Assembly: GCF_004795915.1 (NCBI RefSeq)
Contig: NZ_CP039253.1
Location: 434,001 to 498,000, forward strand
From: Rhodococcus sp. PAMC28707
Lineage (GTDB): Bacteria > Actinomycetota > Actinomycetes > Mycobacteriales > Mycobacteriaceae
DNA length: 64,000 nucleotides
Reading direction: 5' to 3'
Numbering within the stretch: the stretch's first letter is position 1; every line of letters starts with the position of its first letter. The notes under the pieces are model-generated. The model was given only the letters and a program-made list of their open reading frames with translations. It had not been told where the DNA came from and searched no databases. Below are positions 27,803-36,267 of the stretch, one piece after another. Made by a program: the position numbers and the translations under genes.

Positions 27803-28732
27803 TCACGCTCGCGGATGAGCTTGGTCGTGTACCGCCCGCAATCGCTCCACCGACACGTGAGTGTAGATCTGAGTGGTTGCAAGGGAAGCATGCCCGAGCA
27901 ACTCCTGCACCACACGAAGGTCTGCACCGCCCTCGAGAAGGTGCGTGGCCGCGGAGTGCCGCAACCCGTGTGGCCCTATGTCGGGCGCACCGGGTACCGC
28001 CGACACGACCTCGTGCACAGCAGTCCGGGCCTGGCGGGGATCTATACGGGCGCCTCTGCGACCCAGAAGCAGCGCGTGTCCCGAACGTTCGTTCGTCAGC
28101 GCCGGACGCCCGTGTAACGACCAAGCCTCGAGAGCGTGCGCCGCTGGAACTCCGTACGGTGCCGAACGTTCTTTGTCACCCTTTCCGATCACGCGGACCA
28201 CTCGTCGATCGGTATCGATGTCGTCGAGGTCGAGTCCGCACAGTTCACCGACTCGGATTCCGGTGGCGTACAACATTTCCACGATCAGGCGGTCGCGTAG
28301 TGCAAGTGGATCCAGCTCTGCCGCTCCGGATTGGGCCTGGGTGAGCGCCTCGGAGGCTTGACTCTGCTTGAGAACCGAGGGCAGTGAGCGCCGGACCGCC
28401 GGTGTTGCCAGACGCAGCGCTGGATCGGAAGTCATGCGGGCACTGCGAGTGAGCCATGCGGTGAAGGCGCGAGCCGAAGACGTGCGTCTGGCCATCGACG
28501 TTCTAGCGGATCCGTGCCGAGCCTGATCCGCCAGCCAGGACCGGAGCACCCGTAGATCGAGGTCGGCCAGCGTTGCCGACGCGTCACGTCGGATGAGATG
28601 ACGGAGCAATGACTCTGCATCGGCCACGTATGCGCGCACGGTGTTCACCGATCGGTTGCGTCCGATTTCGAGATGCTCGGCATACTCCTCGAGGTGTACG
28701 CGCAGCGTCGGTGGGAGCTCGTCGTCGGCCAT
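27803..28732 (-). CDS. xerC: Tyrosine recombinase XerC
   Basis: Resolves chromosome dimers at dif with XerD at the division site. From the ATG at 28732 it has 309 residues; AAGG nine bases upstream supports this start. The N-terminal SAM-like core-binding domain is about 1-95. The catalytic set is complete: Arg in [11 protein letters not shown], Lys in GKGDKER, HxxR in [15 protein letters not shown], His in [11 protein letters not shown] and nucleophile Tyr in IYTHV. This is a housekeeping Xer, not a phage integrase: no att-like repeats flank it, and it has the mycobacterial position. Confidence 0.94.
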   Translation of the reverse strand: MADDELPPTLRVHLEEYAEHLEIGRNRSVNTVRAYVADAESLLRHLIRRDASATLADLDLRVLRSWLADQARHGSARTSMARRTSSARAFTAWLTRSARMTSDPALRLATPAVRRSLPSVLKQSQASEALTQAQSGAAELDPLALRDRLIVEMLYATGIRVGELCGLDLDDIDTDRRVVRVIGKGDKERSAPYGVPAAHALEAWSLHGRPALTNERSGHALLLGRRGARIDPRQARTAVHEVVSAVPGAPDIGPHGLRHSAATHLLEGGADLRVVQELLGHASLATTQIYTHVSVERLRAVHDQAHPRA

Positions 28733-28828
28733 TGACACAGCCTTACCGCTGCACTGAAGGGGAGCAACCAGCCGCGCCGGACATCCCACCTTGTTTATCC
28801 GCCGAGACAAGACGTCCGTCGCTCGCGG

Positions 28829-29599
28829 TCACGCTTCGGCCTCGGCCAACTCACGCTTCCACACGCGGAAGGTCTCCTCGGTTCGCCCGCGTCTCCAGTA
28901 GCCGGAGATCGAGGCCCACTCGGCAGGAACACCTCGGTCCTTTCGCACGTAGCCACGCAGGTTGTGCATCACAGCCTGCGCTTCTCCATGAATGAACACC
29001 TGGGCCTGGCCAGGTAGCCATTCGGTATTTCGAACAGCCTCGATCAGTGGTGAGTTGTCCCCGGCCTTGTCGTCACCGACCTCGCCGGAACCGGCCCCAC
29101 GGTGAATCCACGTCACGTCCACGAGTGCAAGCGTCTCCATGTAGATTTCGTCCTTGCGGTCCGACACCTCGACGAACACCTTCGCAATCGCGTCTTCCGG
29201 CAGTGCCTCGACCGCTGCGGAGATGGCGGGGATAGCAGATTCGTCGCCGGCAAAAAGATGCCAATCCGCCTCTGGACGCGGCTTGTAAGCGCCGTTGGGG
29301 CCATACAGGCCGATGCGGTCGCCTGCCTTCGCGTTGGCCGCCCACGGTCCGGCAATGCCCTCGTCGCCGTGGACGACGAAGTCGATCGCAATCTCGCGAG
29401 CGTCGACATCGACGGATCGGACCGTGTAGGTGCGCTTGACTTCCTCGTCCTCCGAGCCGAATGCGAGCTTCACGTACGAGTCGGTGAAGTCGACCGGTTG
29501 GAAGTCGTCGAATCCTGGGTCGCCGAGGTACACCCGTTGCATGTGAGGAGTCAGTGATTCCGTACGGAGGACGGTCAAGACGGTTTTGCGTCGTGCCAC
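28829..29599 (-). CDS. viuB: Siderophore-interacting protein (ViuB-type ferric reductase)
   Basis: A 256-residue FAD-dependent reductase expected to release iron from imported ferric siderophores in the cytosol, using NAD(P)H. The FAD-binding segment is KRTYTVRSVD near residue 55, the region DFVVHGDEGIAGPWA follows, and the SIP C-terminal domain has FAGDESAIPAISAAVEALP near residue 115 and SGYWRRGRTEE near the end. The start is a GTG with GGAAAGG upstream. A 19-base IdeR/DtxR-like box lies 43 bases before the start. The gene breaks an otherwise continuous xerC-dprA-comM order, as viuB does in mycobacteria. Confidence 0.9.
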   Translation of the reverse strand: MARRKTVLTVLRTESLTPHMQRVYLGDPGFDDFQPVDFTDSYVKLAFGSEDEEVKRTYTVRSVDVDAREIAIDFVVHGDEGIAGPWAANAKAGDRIGLYGPNGAYKPRPEADWHLFAGDESAIPAISAAVEALPEDAIAKVFVEVSDRKDEIYMETLALVDVTWIHRGAGSGEVGDDKAGDNSPLIEAVRNTEWLPGQAQVFIHGEAQAVMHNLRGYVRKDRGVPAEWASISGYWRRGRTEETFRVWKRELAEAEA

Positions 29600-29641
29600 T
29601 TTTCAGCCTTTCCGAGCTGTTGACATACGTTTACTGCTTAG

Positions 29642-29660
29642 AAGAGTAAGTGTTACCTAA
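29642..29660 (-). promoter_or_regulatory. IdeR/DtxR-type iron box upstream of viuB
   Basis: The minus strand reads TTAGGTAACACTTACTCTT, matching about 13 of 19 positions of the IdeR consensus (TWAGGTWAGSCTWACCTWA), best in the left half. It sits 43-61 bases before the viuB start, where IdeR would repress when iron is plentiful. Confidence 0.5.
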
Positions 29661-29693
29661 CACCATACCGTTCTCGGCGGTTCCCCAGATCGT

Positions 29694-30818
29694 TCACGGG
29701 CGAACCACCCTGGACCACCCGGTCTCGTCACTGGCTACGAACCCGTCCAGTTCCAACAGCGGCAATATCGATCGAACAGTAGCCAGAGGCAACGAGGACA
29801 CACTGGAAAGCTCACGCGGCGATAGCGTTCCGGACGCAGGTAGCGCCTCGTACACCAACAACGCCGACTCGGACAGTGCATCGATCTCGCGAAACATCGA
29901 GGGTCTCCCCTCGTCGGTCTCCCCCGCGATTCCTGCTTCGGCGACCACGTCATGAGCATCGGCAACCAAACACGCTTCGCCTTCACGAATCATTCGGTGG
30001 CACCCCTTCGATGCCGCCGAAGTCACCGGACCGGGAACCGCAAGTACCGGCCGTCCGAGTTTGCGAGCCCACCCTGCTGTGTTGCGTGCACCGCTGCGCC
30101 AACCGGCCTCCACGATGACCACAGCCGACCCGAGGCCTGCGACCAAACGATTGCGAGCGAGAAAGCGATGTTTGGCCGGCGTCGTACCGGGGGCGTACTC
30201 ACTGATCACGGCCCCCGTCTGGGCGATTCGTTGAAGCAAGCGGGAATGTCCCGAGGGATATGCTCGATCGACTCCGCAAGCCAGCACCGCCACCGTCGAA
30301 CCACCCACGCCCAATGCTGCCCGGTGAGCGGCCGCATCGATCCCGAATGCCGCCCCCGACAAAATCGTCCACCCGTCGACTGCCAGATCTCCGGCAATCT
30401 CGGCAGTCACGTGCTCGCCGTACGAAGTGGCGGCACGCGTACCGACGATCGATACGGCTCGTTCCGTCAACTCCGCAACCGAAACTGCGCCGAGAACCCA
30501 CAAGGCCAAAGGTGCACATTGATCGGTGCCCACCGGCATCCCAGCGCCGTCGAACGCGAGAAGTTGCCACATCGGCCACTCGTCGTCATCGGGGGTGATG
30601 AGCCGACCACCCTGAGATGCAACAAGATCGAGATCCGCTTGTGCAGTGTCGATATGCGAGCGAACCTGTAGTCGCTCCCCAAGGGCCCCACGGGAGACGG
30701 CATCGGCGGCGCCCTCGGGACCTGCCTCGGCTGCGAAGTCGCGAAGTATTCGATGCGGACCCTGAGCAACGCGGGAGAGGTACGCCCAGGCCAGGCGACG
30801 TGGATCGTGCGTGGTCAC
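29694..30818 (-). CDS. dprA: DNA processing protein DprA (Smf)
   Basis: Loads RecA on single-stranded DNA entering by transformation in competent bacteria; in actinobacteria its role is less clear. It has 374 residues. The Rossmann-like core has SIVGTRAATSYGEHVTAEIA near residue 120, LSGAAFGIDAAAHRAAL and KHRFLARNRLVAGLGSAVV. A C-terminal winged-helix-like domain (about 310-374) follows. The start overlaps the comM stop by four bases, so comM and dprA are coupled. Confidence 0.93.
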   Translation of the reverse strand: MTTHDPRRLAWAYLSRVAQGPHRILRDFAAEAGPEGAADAVSRGALGERLQVRSHIDTAQADLDLVASQGGRLITPDDDEWPMWQLLAFDGAGMPVGTDQCAPLALWVLGAVSVAELTERAVSIVGTRAATSYGEHVTAEIAGDLAVDGWTILSGAAFGIDAAAHRAALGVGGSTVAVLACGVDRAYPSGHSRLLQRIAQTGAVISEYAPGTTPAKHRFLARNRLVAGLGSAVVIVEAGWRSGARNTAGWARKLGRPVLAVPGPVTSAASKGCHRMIREGEACLVADAHDVVAEAGIAGETDEGRPSMFREIDALSESALLVYEALPASGTLSPRELSSVSSLPLATVRSILPLLELDGFVASDETGWSRVVRP

Positions 30819-32323
30819 CTCGTCCCCCTGTCTCGAAAGTCCAAAGCGGCTCCCACCTCTCCGATGCCGGGCATGTCTCCTCCAGCCAGATCGTTCAAAG
30901 TCCAGGACACACGAAGTGCACGATCGGCACCTCGGGCGGTCAGCGAACCATTACGAAGCGCTCTCTCGACCGGCACCAAGGCTTCACGCGAGAGCGTGAA
31001 CTTCTGCCGCAGCGCAGGCCCAGGAACCTCGGCGTTCGTCCGCCATCCGTATTCGCGCCAACGTTCGGCTGCCTGCTCGCGTGCAGCGATGACGCGGGCA
31101 CGCACGTGCTCGGTGGTCTCTCCGAGTTCGTCCGTCAAAGCACCGGTAGCTACTCCCATCATGGCGATGCGCAGATCGACGCGGTCGAGAAGCGGACCGG
31201 ACAGCTTGCCGAGGTACTTTCGTCGAACCATCGGCGCACAAACACAATCGGCGTTTCTGGCCGGTGCACATGGGCACGGATTCGCAGCCAACACCAATTG
31301 AAAACGTGCCGGATACCGCGCCACGCCATCGCGTCGCGCAATCCTGATCTCACCGTCCTCCAATGGAGTTCTCAACGCCTCCAACACTTTCAGACCCATC
31401 TCGGCACATTCGTCGAGGAAGAGGACGCCCCGGTGCGCTCGACTTACGGCACCTGGCTTCGCCATTCCGGTTCCACCGCCCACGAGCGCGCTCACCGATG
31501 TCGAATGGTGCGGTGCGATGAAAGGTGGCGAAGAAATCAACGGCCGCTCTGTCGTCAACAAGCCTGCAACCGAATGAATTGCGGTCACCTCCAATGCTTC
31601 CGATTCGGTCAGGGGTGGGAGAATTCCTGGGAGTCGTTGTGCCAACATCGTCTTGCCGATTCCCGGAGGTCCGGTCAGCATGACGTGATGCGCACCGGCC
31701 GCAGCGACTTCCAAGGCCCACCTCGCCTCGGACTGGCCGACTACCTCGCTCATATCCGGATATGACACGTCTTGCCCGAATTGCCCGGGAATCGGTCGGC
31801 TCAATTCGACTTCCCCCCGGAGCCATTCGACGACTTCCTTCAACGAACCTGCCCCGAGCACTTCGATACCGTCGACAAGACCTGCTTCTGCCAGTGCGCC
31901 GATCGGCACCACCACTCGTGACCACCTCGCCCGTTTGACTGCCAACACACCCGGCAGAACGCCGCGCACCGGACGAAGGCGTCCGTCCAATGCCAATTCG
32001 CCTAGGAACACGGTCTTTTCGAGTGATCGCCGCGGGATCTGTCTGGCTGCATCCAAAACCGCCAACGCAAGGCCGAGGTCGTAGACGGAGCCTACTTTCG
32101 GCAAAGTAGCCGGGGATAGTGCCAGAATTACCCGAGAATCCGGCCAACTATTGCCAGAATTCGTTACGGCCGCTTTTACTCGATCTCGTGACTCGTTCAA
32201 CGCTGTGTCCGGGAGTCCTACCAAATGAACTCCCGGCAATCCGCGACCGATATCTGCTTCGATCTCCACTACTTGGCCATCCACACCGGACACGGCCACC
32301 GAGAAAGCGCGACCCAGTGCCAT
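30815..32323 (-). CDS. comM: YifB/ComM family Mg chelatase-like AAA ATPase
   Basis: A 502-residue hexameric AAA+ helicase-like protein; ComM in other bacteria drives branch migration during integration of transformed DNA. The N-terminal lon-like domain has GLPGVHLVGLPDTALNES; the AAA core has Walker A LTGPPGIGKTMLAQ near residue 215 and Walker B GVLFLDECAEM. A cysteine cluster CPCAPARNADCVC follows near residue 350. It overlaps yraN upstream by one base and dprA downstream by four. Confidence 0.92.
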   Translation of the reverse strand: MALGRAFSVAVSGVDGQVVEIEADIGRGLPGVHLVGLPDTALNESRDRVKAAVTNSGNSWPDSRVILALSPATLPKVGSVYDLGLALAVLDAARQIPRRSLEKTVFLGELALDGRLRPVRGVLPGVLAVKRARWSRVVVPIGALAEAGLVDGIEVLGAGSLKEVVEWLRGEVELSRPIPGQFGQDVSYPDMSEVVGQSEARWALEVAAAGAHHVMLTGPPGIGKTMLAQRLPGILPPLTESEALEVTAIHSVAGLLTTERPLISSPPFIAPHHSTSVSALVGGGTGMAKPGAVSRAHRGVLFLDECAEMGLKVLEALRTPLEDGEIRIARRDGVARYPARFQLVLAANPCPCAPARNADCVCAPMVRRKYLGKLSGPLLDRVDLRIAMMGVATGALTDELGETTEHVRARVIAAREQAAERWREYGWRTNAEVPGPALRQKFTLSREALVPVERALRNGSLTARGADRALRVSWTLNDLAGGDMPGIGEVGAALDFRDRGTR

Positions 32324-32676
32324 CAGAACACCCCACGCAAATGTGTCACTACCGGATCGGTACCTCGTGCCATCATGATGGCGACCACGTCGAAACGCAT
32401 TCTTACCCAGGGGCTGTCACGGTCCTCCAACCAGGCCAGCGCGAGCTTACGTATTCGCTGTTGTTTCGCGTACGTCACCGACTCTGCCGGTGTTCCGTAG
32501 CCGGTCCCCGAACGAGTTTTCACCTCGACGAAGACGAGAACCTCGCCCTCACGCGCAACTATGTCGAGTTCCCCGTACCGGCATCGCCAATTTCTCTCTA
32601 CTATTTCCATTCCGCTATCGACCAGGCGCAGAGCGGCCAAAGCCTCCCCGCGCGCCCCCAAGTCCGAATTGGACAT
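32323..32676 (-). CDS. yraN: YraN/UPF0102 family endonuclease-like protein
   Basis: A 117-residue protein of the UPF0102 family, distantly related to Holliday-junction resolvase-type nucleases. Motifs are GARGEALAALRLVDSG, the catalytic-like ELDIVAREGEVLVFVEVKTR and FDVVAIM. GGGGGAG five bases before the ATG at 32676 supports the start. It is the first gene of yraN-comM-dprA, and its stop overlaps the comM start (TGATG). Confidence 0.9.
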   Translation of the reverse strand: MSNSDLGARGEALAALRLVDSGMEIVERNWRCRYGELDIVAREGEVLVFVEVKTRSGTGYGTPAESVTYAKQQRIRKLALAWLEDRDSPWVRMRFDVVAIMMARGTDPVVTHLRGVF

Positions 32677-32879
32677 CGCACTCCCCCACGGTCGTCGGTT
32701 CGCCGATCTGCCGAACCCGCAACCGACGATGCGCCAACAAAGGACCGAGGATTCGCATACTCGCAGCTCGAGAATCACCCTGTGTACAAGTGAATCACCT
32801 GTGGACTACCACTGAAATTCGACTCTCCGGGGGGACTACGTGTCGTACCCATGTGCATGGCACTACACCCCCGAAGGCA

Positions 32880-32924
32880 CCACAAACAAAGCAATGCCCC
32901 GACCTTCTCGGTCGGGGCATTGCT
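32880..32924 (-). terminator. Rho-independent terminator of lsr2
   Basis: GCAATGCCCCGACC pairs perfectly with GGTCGGGGCATTGC across a five-base loop; on the minus strand TTTGTTTG follows. It lies 43 bases after the lsr2 stop and separates lsr2 from yraN. Confidence 0.88.
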
Positions 32925-32965
32925 CGAAGTCCAGCTACGTGGATGAAATCCCTAGCGGGATGAAC

Positions 32966-33304
32966 TCAGTGCGCTGCTTCGTACGCTGCTTGCACGTCCT
33001 GGCTGATTCGACCGCGGGCGCTCACGTCATAACCATTCTCCCGCGCCCATGCGCGAATGTCCTGCAGGTCGACCTTGCCACGAGCGGACGTCGGTGAAGT
33101 CTTGCGTGCTCGACGACCCGATACTTTCTCTGAATGCTCGATCCAGAATGCCAACTGCTCGTGCAGTTCGTTTGCATGCTTCAGGTTCAGGTCGATGCTG
33201 TACTGATTGCCACCGATACTGAATTCGATGGTCTCACCCTGTCCGTCCTTGATGACCGAACCGTCGACATCATCGATCATTTGGACGAGTGTCTTGCGTG
33301 CCAT
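32966..33304 (-). CDS. lsr2: Lsr2-family nucleoid-associated protein
   Basis: A 112-residue H-NS-like xenogeneic silencer that bridges AT-rich DNA. The N-terminal dimerisation domain (about 1-60) starts ARKTLVQMIDDVDG. A basic linker (GRRARKTS) leads to the C-terminal DNA-binding domain with IRAWARENGYDVSARGR, whose RGR (97-99) is the AT-hook-like minor groove motif. AGAGG lies eight bases before the ATG, and TATAAG at 33334-33339 is a possible -10. The upstream region is unusually AT-rich for this window, consistent with self-silencing. Actinobacteria usually carry an lsr2 near clpC, so this is probably a second copy. Confidence 0.95.
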   Translation of the reverse strand: MARKTLVQMIDDVDGSVIKDGQGETIEFSIGGNQYSIDLNLKHANELHEQLAFWIEHSEKVSGRRARKTSPTSARGKVDLQDIRAWARENGYDVSARGRISQDVQAAYEAAH

Positions 33305-33546
33305 GTCCGAACCTCTAACAGTCGGGGGAAGTGCTTATAGAGCCGTTTCTACCACCAATTGGCTCATTCTCCCAACATTGGACAGAAATCCACAGCAACG
33401 TTTCAGCTTTCATATCGAGCAAATACAGCCGATTTCGAGACATCCACAAAAGATGCGAGCAGCCAATTCCTCTGTCCTGCAGACAATGTGGAATTAACGC
33501 TCACGTTATTCGATCACCGATTGCGGCGATTCACTGAGCTGAAAAG

Positions 33547-33705
33547 TTACTGCTGCACAATCGACCACAAAACCTGACCGAGTACGAAGCACAGCGCGGC
33601 TGCGCCGATCAATTGAGCACACATGACGAGGGTCTTGCGCGAGCGTCGTCGGCCTACGAGATAGGTACCGGCAGCGATCAACAGCAGCCACAGTGTTACC
33701 GACAC
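33547..33705 (-). CDS. Small two-span membrane protein (52 residues)
   Basis: From the GTG at 33703-33705 to TAA at 33547-33549 there are 52 residues. Two hydrophobic stretches, LWLLLIAAGTYLV (about 5-17) and LIGAAALCFVLGQVLW (about 32-47), flank a basic loop VGRRRSRKTL, the layout of a hairpin membrane protein. It starts 10 bases after the DUF2469 stop, so it would share that transcript. The ribosome binding site is weak, perhaps because of coupling. Its amphipathic pattern, codon use and placement argue for a real gene, but no family was recognised. Confidence 0.55.
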   Translation of the reverse strand: MSVTLWLLLIAAGTYLVGRRRSRKTLVMCAQLIGAAALCFVLGQVLWSIVQQ

Positions 33706-33715
33706 GGGAAATGGT

Positions 33716-34021
33716 CTACTCGGGCAAACGCAGGTCGGTCTTCTCGAGTTCCTCGATGTTGACGTCCTTGAATGTGATCACCCGAACATGCTTGACGAAA
33801 CGTGCCGGTCGGTACATATCCCACACCCAGGAATCGGACATTCGCAGTTCGAAATAGATCTCGCCGTCCGCGTTGTGTGGAATGAGCTCGACGGAGTTGG
33901 CGAGATAGAACCGGCGCTCCGTCTCGACCACATAGTTGAACTGACCGACGATGTCCCGGTACTCCCGATACAACGAGAGTTCCATCTCGGTTTCGTACTT
34001 TTCGAGATCCTCGGCACTCAT
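33716..34021 (-). CDS. DUF2469 family protein
   Basis: A 101-residue soluble, acidic protein highly conserved in actinobacteria (mycobacterial Rv2901c). Recognisable segments are MSAEDLEKYETEMELSLYRE at the start, VETERRFYLANSVEL and SDSWVWDMYRPARFVKHV. The function is unknown. It lies 40 bases downstream of rnhB in the lepB-rnhB-DUF2469 order, as in mycobacteria, which suggests co-transcription. Confidence 0.92.
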   Translation of the reverse strand: MSAEDLEKYETEMELSLYREYRDIVGQFNYVVETERRFYLANSVELIPHNADGEIYFELRMSDSWVWDMYRPARFVKHVRVITFKDVNIEELEKTDLRLPE

Positions 34022-34061
34022 CGGTTTTTTCTCATCCTCCGTCGGCTGGCATGAAGTTCAA

Positions 34062-34802
34062 TCATCGCGCATTGCGTTCATCGCAGTCCATTCGGCCCAG
34101 GACCGACGCTACTTCGTCGGTTCTGCCTGCCGCGGCAGCCACAACGTTCGCGTACGACATTCGGTGTTGGGAGCACGGCCCGAGTTCCGACATTGCTACC
34201 GTGTGAGCTCTGGTGCTGTAACCCTTGTGAACCGCGAAACCGTAACCAGGGATTTCTGCATCCATCTCGACCATCACTCGGTCTCGCGAGACCTTGGCGA
34301 GAACACTGGCCGCGGCGATGCACGCCGCCGTCGCGTCGCCGCCGATCACCGGGAGCGAGGGAACCGGCAGTCCTGGCACCCGGAATCCGTCCGTGAGAAC
34401 ATATCCGGGCATCATCTCGAGACCTGCCACAGCTCTTCGCATTCCCTCGATGTTGGCGACATGGACACCGATTCGATCGATCTCTTCGGCATCGATGAAC
34501 ACCACGCTCCAGGCGAGCGCCAGCCGTTGGATCTTCGGAAACAGCTCCTCACGACGCTTCTCGGTCAACTTCTTCGAATCATTCAGATCGGCCAGCGCCG
34601 GGTGCGCTTTCCCGCCGAGCACACAGGCGGCGACGGTCAGCGGGCCGGCACATGCACCCCGCCCTGCTTCGTCGACACCTGCCACCGGCCCCAGTCCATT
34701 GCGTTCGAGTGCCGACTCCATCGTCCGCAGCCCGGAAGAGCGACGAATGACAGGACGCGGTGGCCACGGTGGACGACCTCGTGATCGACTCGAACTACTC
34801 AT
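34062..34802 (-). CDS. rnhB: Ribonuclease HII
   Basis: Cleaves RNA in RNA-DNA hybrids and starts removal of misincorporated ribonucleotides. It has 246 residues including a basic Pro/Arg-rich N-terminal extension of about 25. Active-site acids are the Asp-Glu pair in [14 protein letters not shown] (about 43-44), Asp in VLTDGFR and Asp in [10 protein letters not shown] later ATG (MESALERNG) is an alternative start. It begins 15 bases after the lepB stop. Confidence 0.94.
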   Translation of the reverse strand: MSSSSRSRGRPPWPPRPVIRRSSGLRTMESALERNGLGPVAGVDEAGRGACAGPLTVAACVLGGKAHPALADLNDSKKLTEKRREELFPKIQRLALAWSVVFIDAEEIDRIGVHVANIEGMRRAVAGLEMMPGYVLTDGFRVPGLPVPSLPVIGGDATAACIAAASVLAKVSRDRVMVEMDAEIPGYGFAVHKGYSTRAHTVAMSELGPCSQHRMSYANVVAAAAGRTDEVASVLGRMDCDERNAR

Positions 34803-34816
34803 TGCCCGTGTTCAGC

Positions 34817-35599
34817 TCACTGTCCCTGAATGTCGGGCGAGTCGAGGGTGCCGAACCGCGATGGCGGCAGTGCGATGAGGAACGCCTTACCGATCACATT
34901 GTCGATCGGCACGGTCCCCATCAGCTCGTCCGAGACATGGAACCGCGAATCGGCCGAATTGCTTCGGTTGTCACCCATGACCCAGACGTTGCCCTCGGGC
35001 ACGGTTACAGGCGCAAAGCAACGACCGGACTTCAGCTCGGTATCGCAGGTCATGACGTCAGGCGTAAACGGGAAGTCCATCTGAATATAGGGTTCGTCGA
35101 GCGGCTTACCGTCCACCAGCACACGCCCCTGAGCGTCACAGCACTCTACGGTCTGTCCCCCGGTGGCGATCACGCGTTTGACGAGATCGTTTTCGTCCGG
35201 TGCGACGACACCGATCAGCGAGCCGACTTCCTCGGCGCCACGGATTATCGCGTTCGACGACCGGGTGGAGGTGAAGTCGCTGTTCCACGAGTCAGGGCCA
35301 CGAAAGACGATGACGTCGCCCGGCTTGGGGTCTCCGAAGCGGTAACCGATCTTCTCCACCACGATGCGGTCCCCGGTGCACCCGGCGCAGCCATGCAGTG
35401 TCGGTTCCATCGATTCCGACGGAATCAGATACACGCGTGCAACGAATGTCTGGAGCAGGAAGCTCAGAACCAACGCGACAAGTATCAGTATCGGCAGTTC
35501 ACGCCAGAAGGATCGAGGCTTCTTCTCACGACGCGTCTCTTCCGATTTCTCACTGTGCGAGTCGGACGGCCGGTTCGGATCCTGCTGGGAATCTGGCAC
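34817..35599 (-). CDS. lepB: Signal peptidase I
   Basis: Removes signal peptides from Sec and Tat exported proteins at the outer face of the membrane. It has 260 residues: a polar cytoplasmic tail (1-33), one membrane anchor (about 34-56), then the catalytic domain. The nucleophile is Ser63 in YLIPSESMEPTL, the general base Lys is in DLVKRVIA near residue 140, and box E is GDNRSNSADSR. Two cysteine pairs (HGCAGCTG and ECCDAQ) might form disulfides outside the cell. It precedes rnhB and DUF2469. Confidence 0.95.
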   Translation of the reverse strand: MPDSQQDPNRPSDSHSEKSEETRREKKPRSFWRELPILILVALVLSFLLQTFVARVYLIPSESMEPTLHGCAGCTGDRIVVEKIGYRFGDPKPGDVIVFRGPDSWNSDFTSTRSSNAIIRGAEEVGSLIGVVAPDENDLVKRVIATGGQTVECCDAQGRVLVDGKPLDEPYIQMDFPFTPDVMTCDTELKSGRCFAPVTVPEGNVWVMGDNRSNSADSRFHVSDELMGTVPIDNVIGKAFLIALPPSRFGTLDSPDIQGQ

Positions 35600-35706
35600 G
35601 GCACTAGATTAGCCCCAGTCTTTGTGTGTTTATCAGTCGCAGTCTCTGTGGGCTTCGAACGGCGCACCGACGCGTGCCGACCGAACGAGTCACCGTGATG
35701 AGAACC

Positions 35707-35750
35707 AAAAAAAGCACCGCACCGCCCCGAGGGACGATGCGGCGCTTTTC
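35707..35750 (-). terminator. Rho-independent terminator of rplS
   Basis: On the minus strand GAAAAGCGCCGCA pairs with TGCGGTGCTTTTTT around a G/C-rich loop, and seven T residues follow. It lies 25 bases after the rplS stop. Confidence 0.88.
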
Positions 35751-35774
35751 GAAGCTGGGCGGATTTGACCGCAA

Positions 35775-36116
35775 TCAGCGCTTTTCCTTGATCTTGGCGG
35801 CCTTGCCACGAAGGTCACGGAGGTAGTACAGCTTCGCGCGACGCACGTCTCCACGAGTCAGAACCTCGAACTCGGCGATGTTCGGGCTGTGAACCGGGAA
35901 GGTGCGCTCGACACCGACACCGAAAGAAACCTTACGGACGGTGAACGTCTCACGAACGCCACCACCCTGGCGACGAATAACGACGCCCTTGAAGATCTGA
36001 ATGCGCTCTTTCGAGCCTTCGATAACCTTGACGTGCACGTTCAACGTGTCGCCTGGGCGGAAATCAGGAATGTCGCTGCGAAGCGACTTGTTGTCCAAGA
36101 AGTCCAGAGTGTTCAT
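35775..36116 (-). CDS. rplS: 50S ribosomal protein L19 (bL19)
   Basis: The ATG at 36116 ([15 protein letters not shown]) gives 113 residues, the normal size. Core features are [20 protein letters not shown], the [15 protein letters not shown] motif and the C-terminal [20 protein letters not shown] long in-frame extension upstream is non-coding. Between the upstream membrane-protein gene and this start lie a motif shared with rpsP (36228-36248) and a hairpin GGGTTG/CAACCC (36203-36227), both plausible promoter or leader elements. It is monocistronic, ending at a terminator. Confidence 0.97.
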   Translation of the reverse strand: MNTLDFLDNKSLRSDIPDFRPGDTLNVHVKVIEGSKERIQIFKGVVIRRQGGGVRETFTVRKVSFGVGVERTFPVHSPNIAEFEVLTRGDVRRAKLYYLRDLRGKAAKIKEKR

Positions 36117-36227
36117 CGGTAGGTCCATCCTTGCGTTCTTCGCACGAGCAGAGGAACCGAGCGGCCCCGCGAACGAGACTCGGCTGGTTCGTACTCCGAT
36201 TAGGGTTGTGCCTTGCACAGGCAACCC

Positions 36228-36248
36228 GCCTATTGTGCCAGAGAGAGA
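36228..36248 (-). promoter_or_regulatory. Motif shared with the rpsP upstream region (rplS copy)
   Basis: The minus strand reads TCTCTCTCTGGCA, then C, then AATAGGC, 112-132 bases before the rplS ATG. The copy before rpsP (42670-42690) differs only at that central base. Since both precede ribosomal protein genes at similar distance, a common promoter or upstream control site is likely; which core element it represents is not clear. Confidence 0.5.
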
Positions 36249-36267
36249 CCCCGGTTGCGAAATCGCG

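Noticed and set aside
27803..28732. XerC-like gene as an integrase of a mobile element
   Set aside because: Full housekeeping Xer motifs, conserved neighbourhood and no flanking att-like repeats or phage genes.
33506..33691. 61-codon minus-strand frame overlapping the 52-residue membrane protein
   Set aside because: Arg/Ser-rich shadow sequence with no hydrophobic pattern; the other frame gives a coherent two-span protein.
36228..36248. Sigma-54 promoter (TGGCAC)
   Set aside because: The GC element spacing to TTGC is wrong and sigma-54 is absent from actinobacteria as far as is known.
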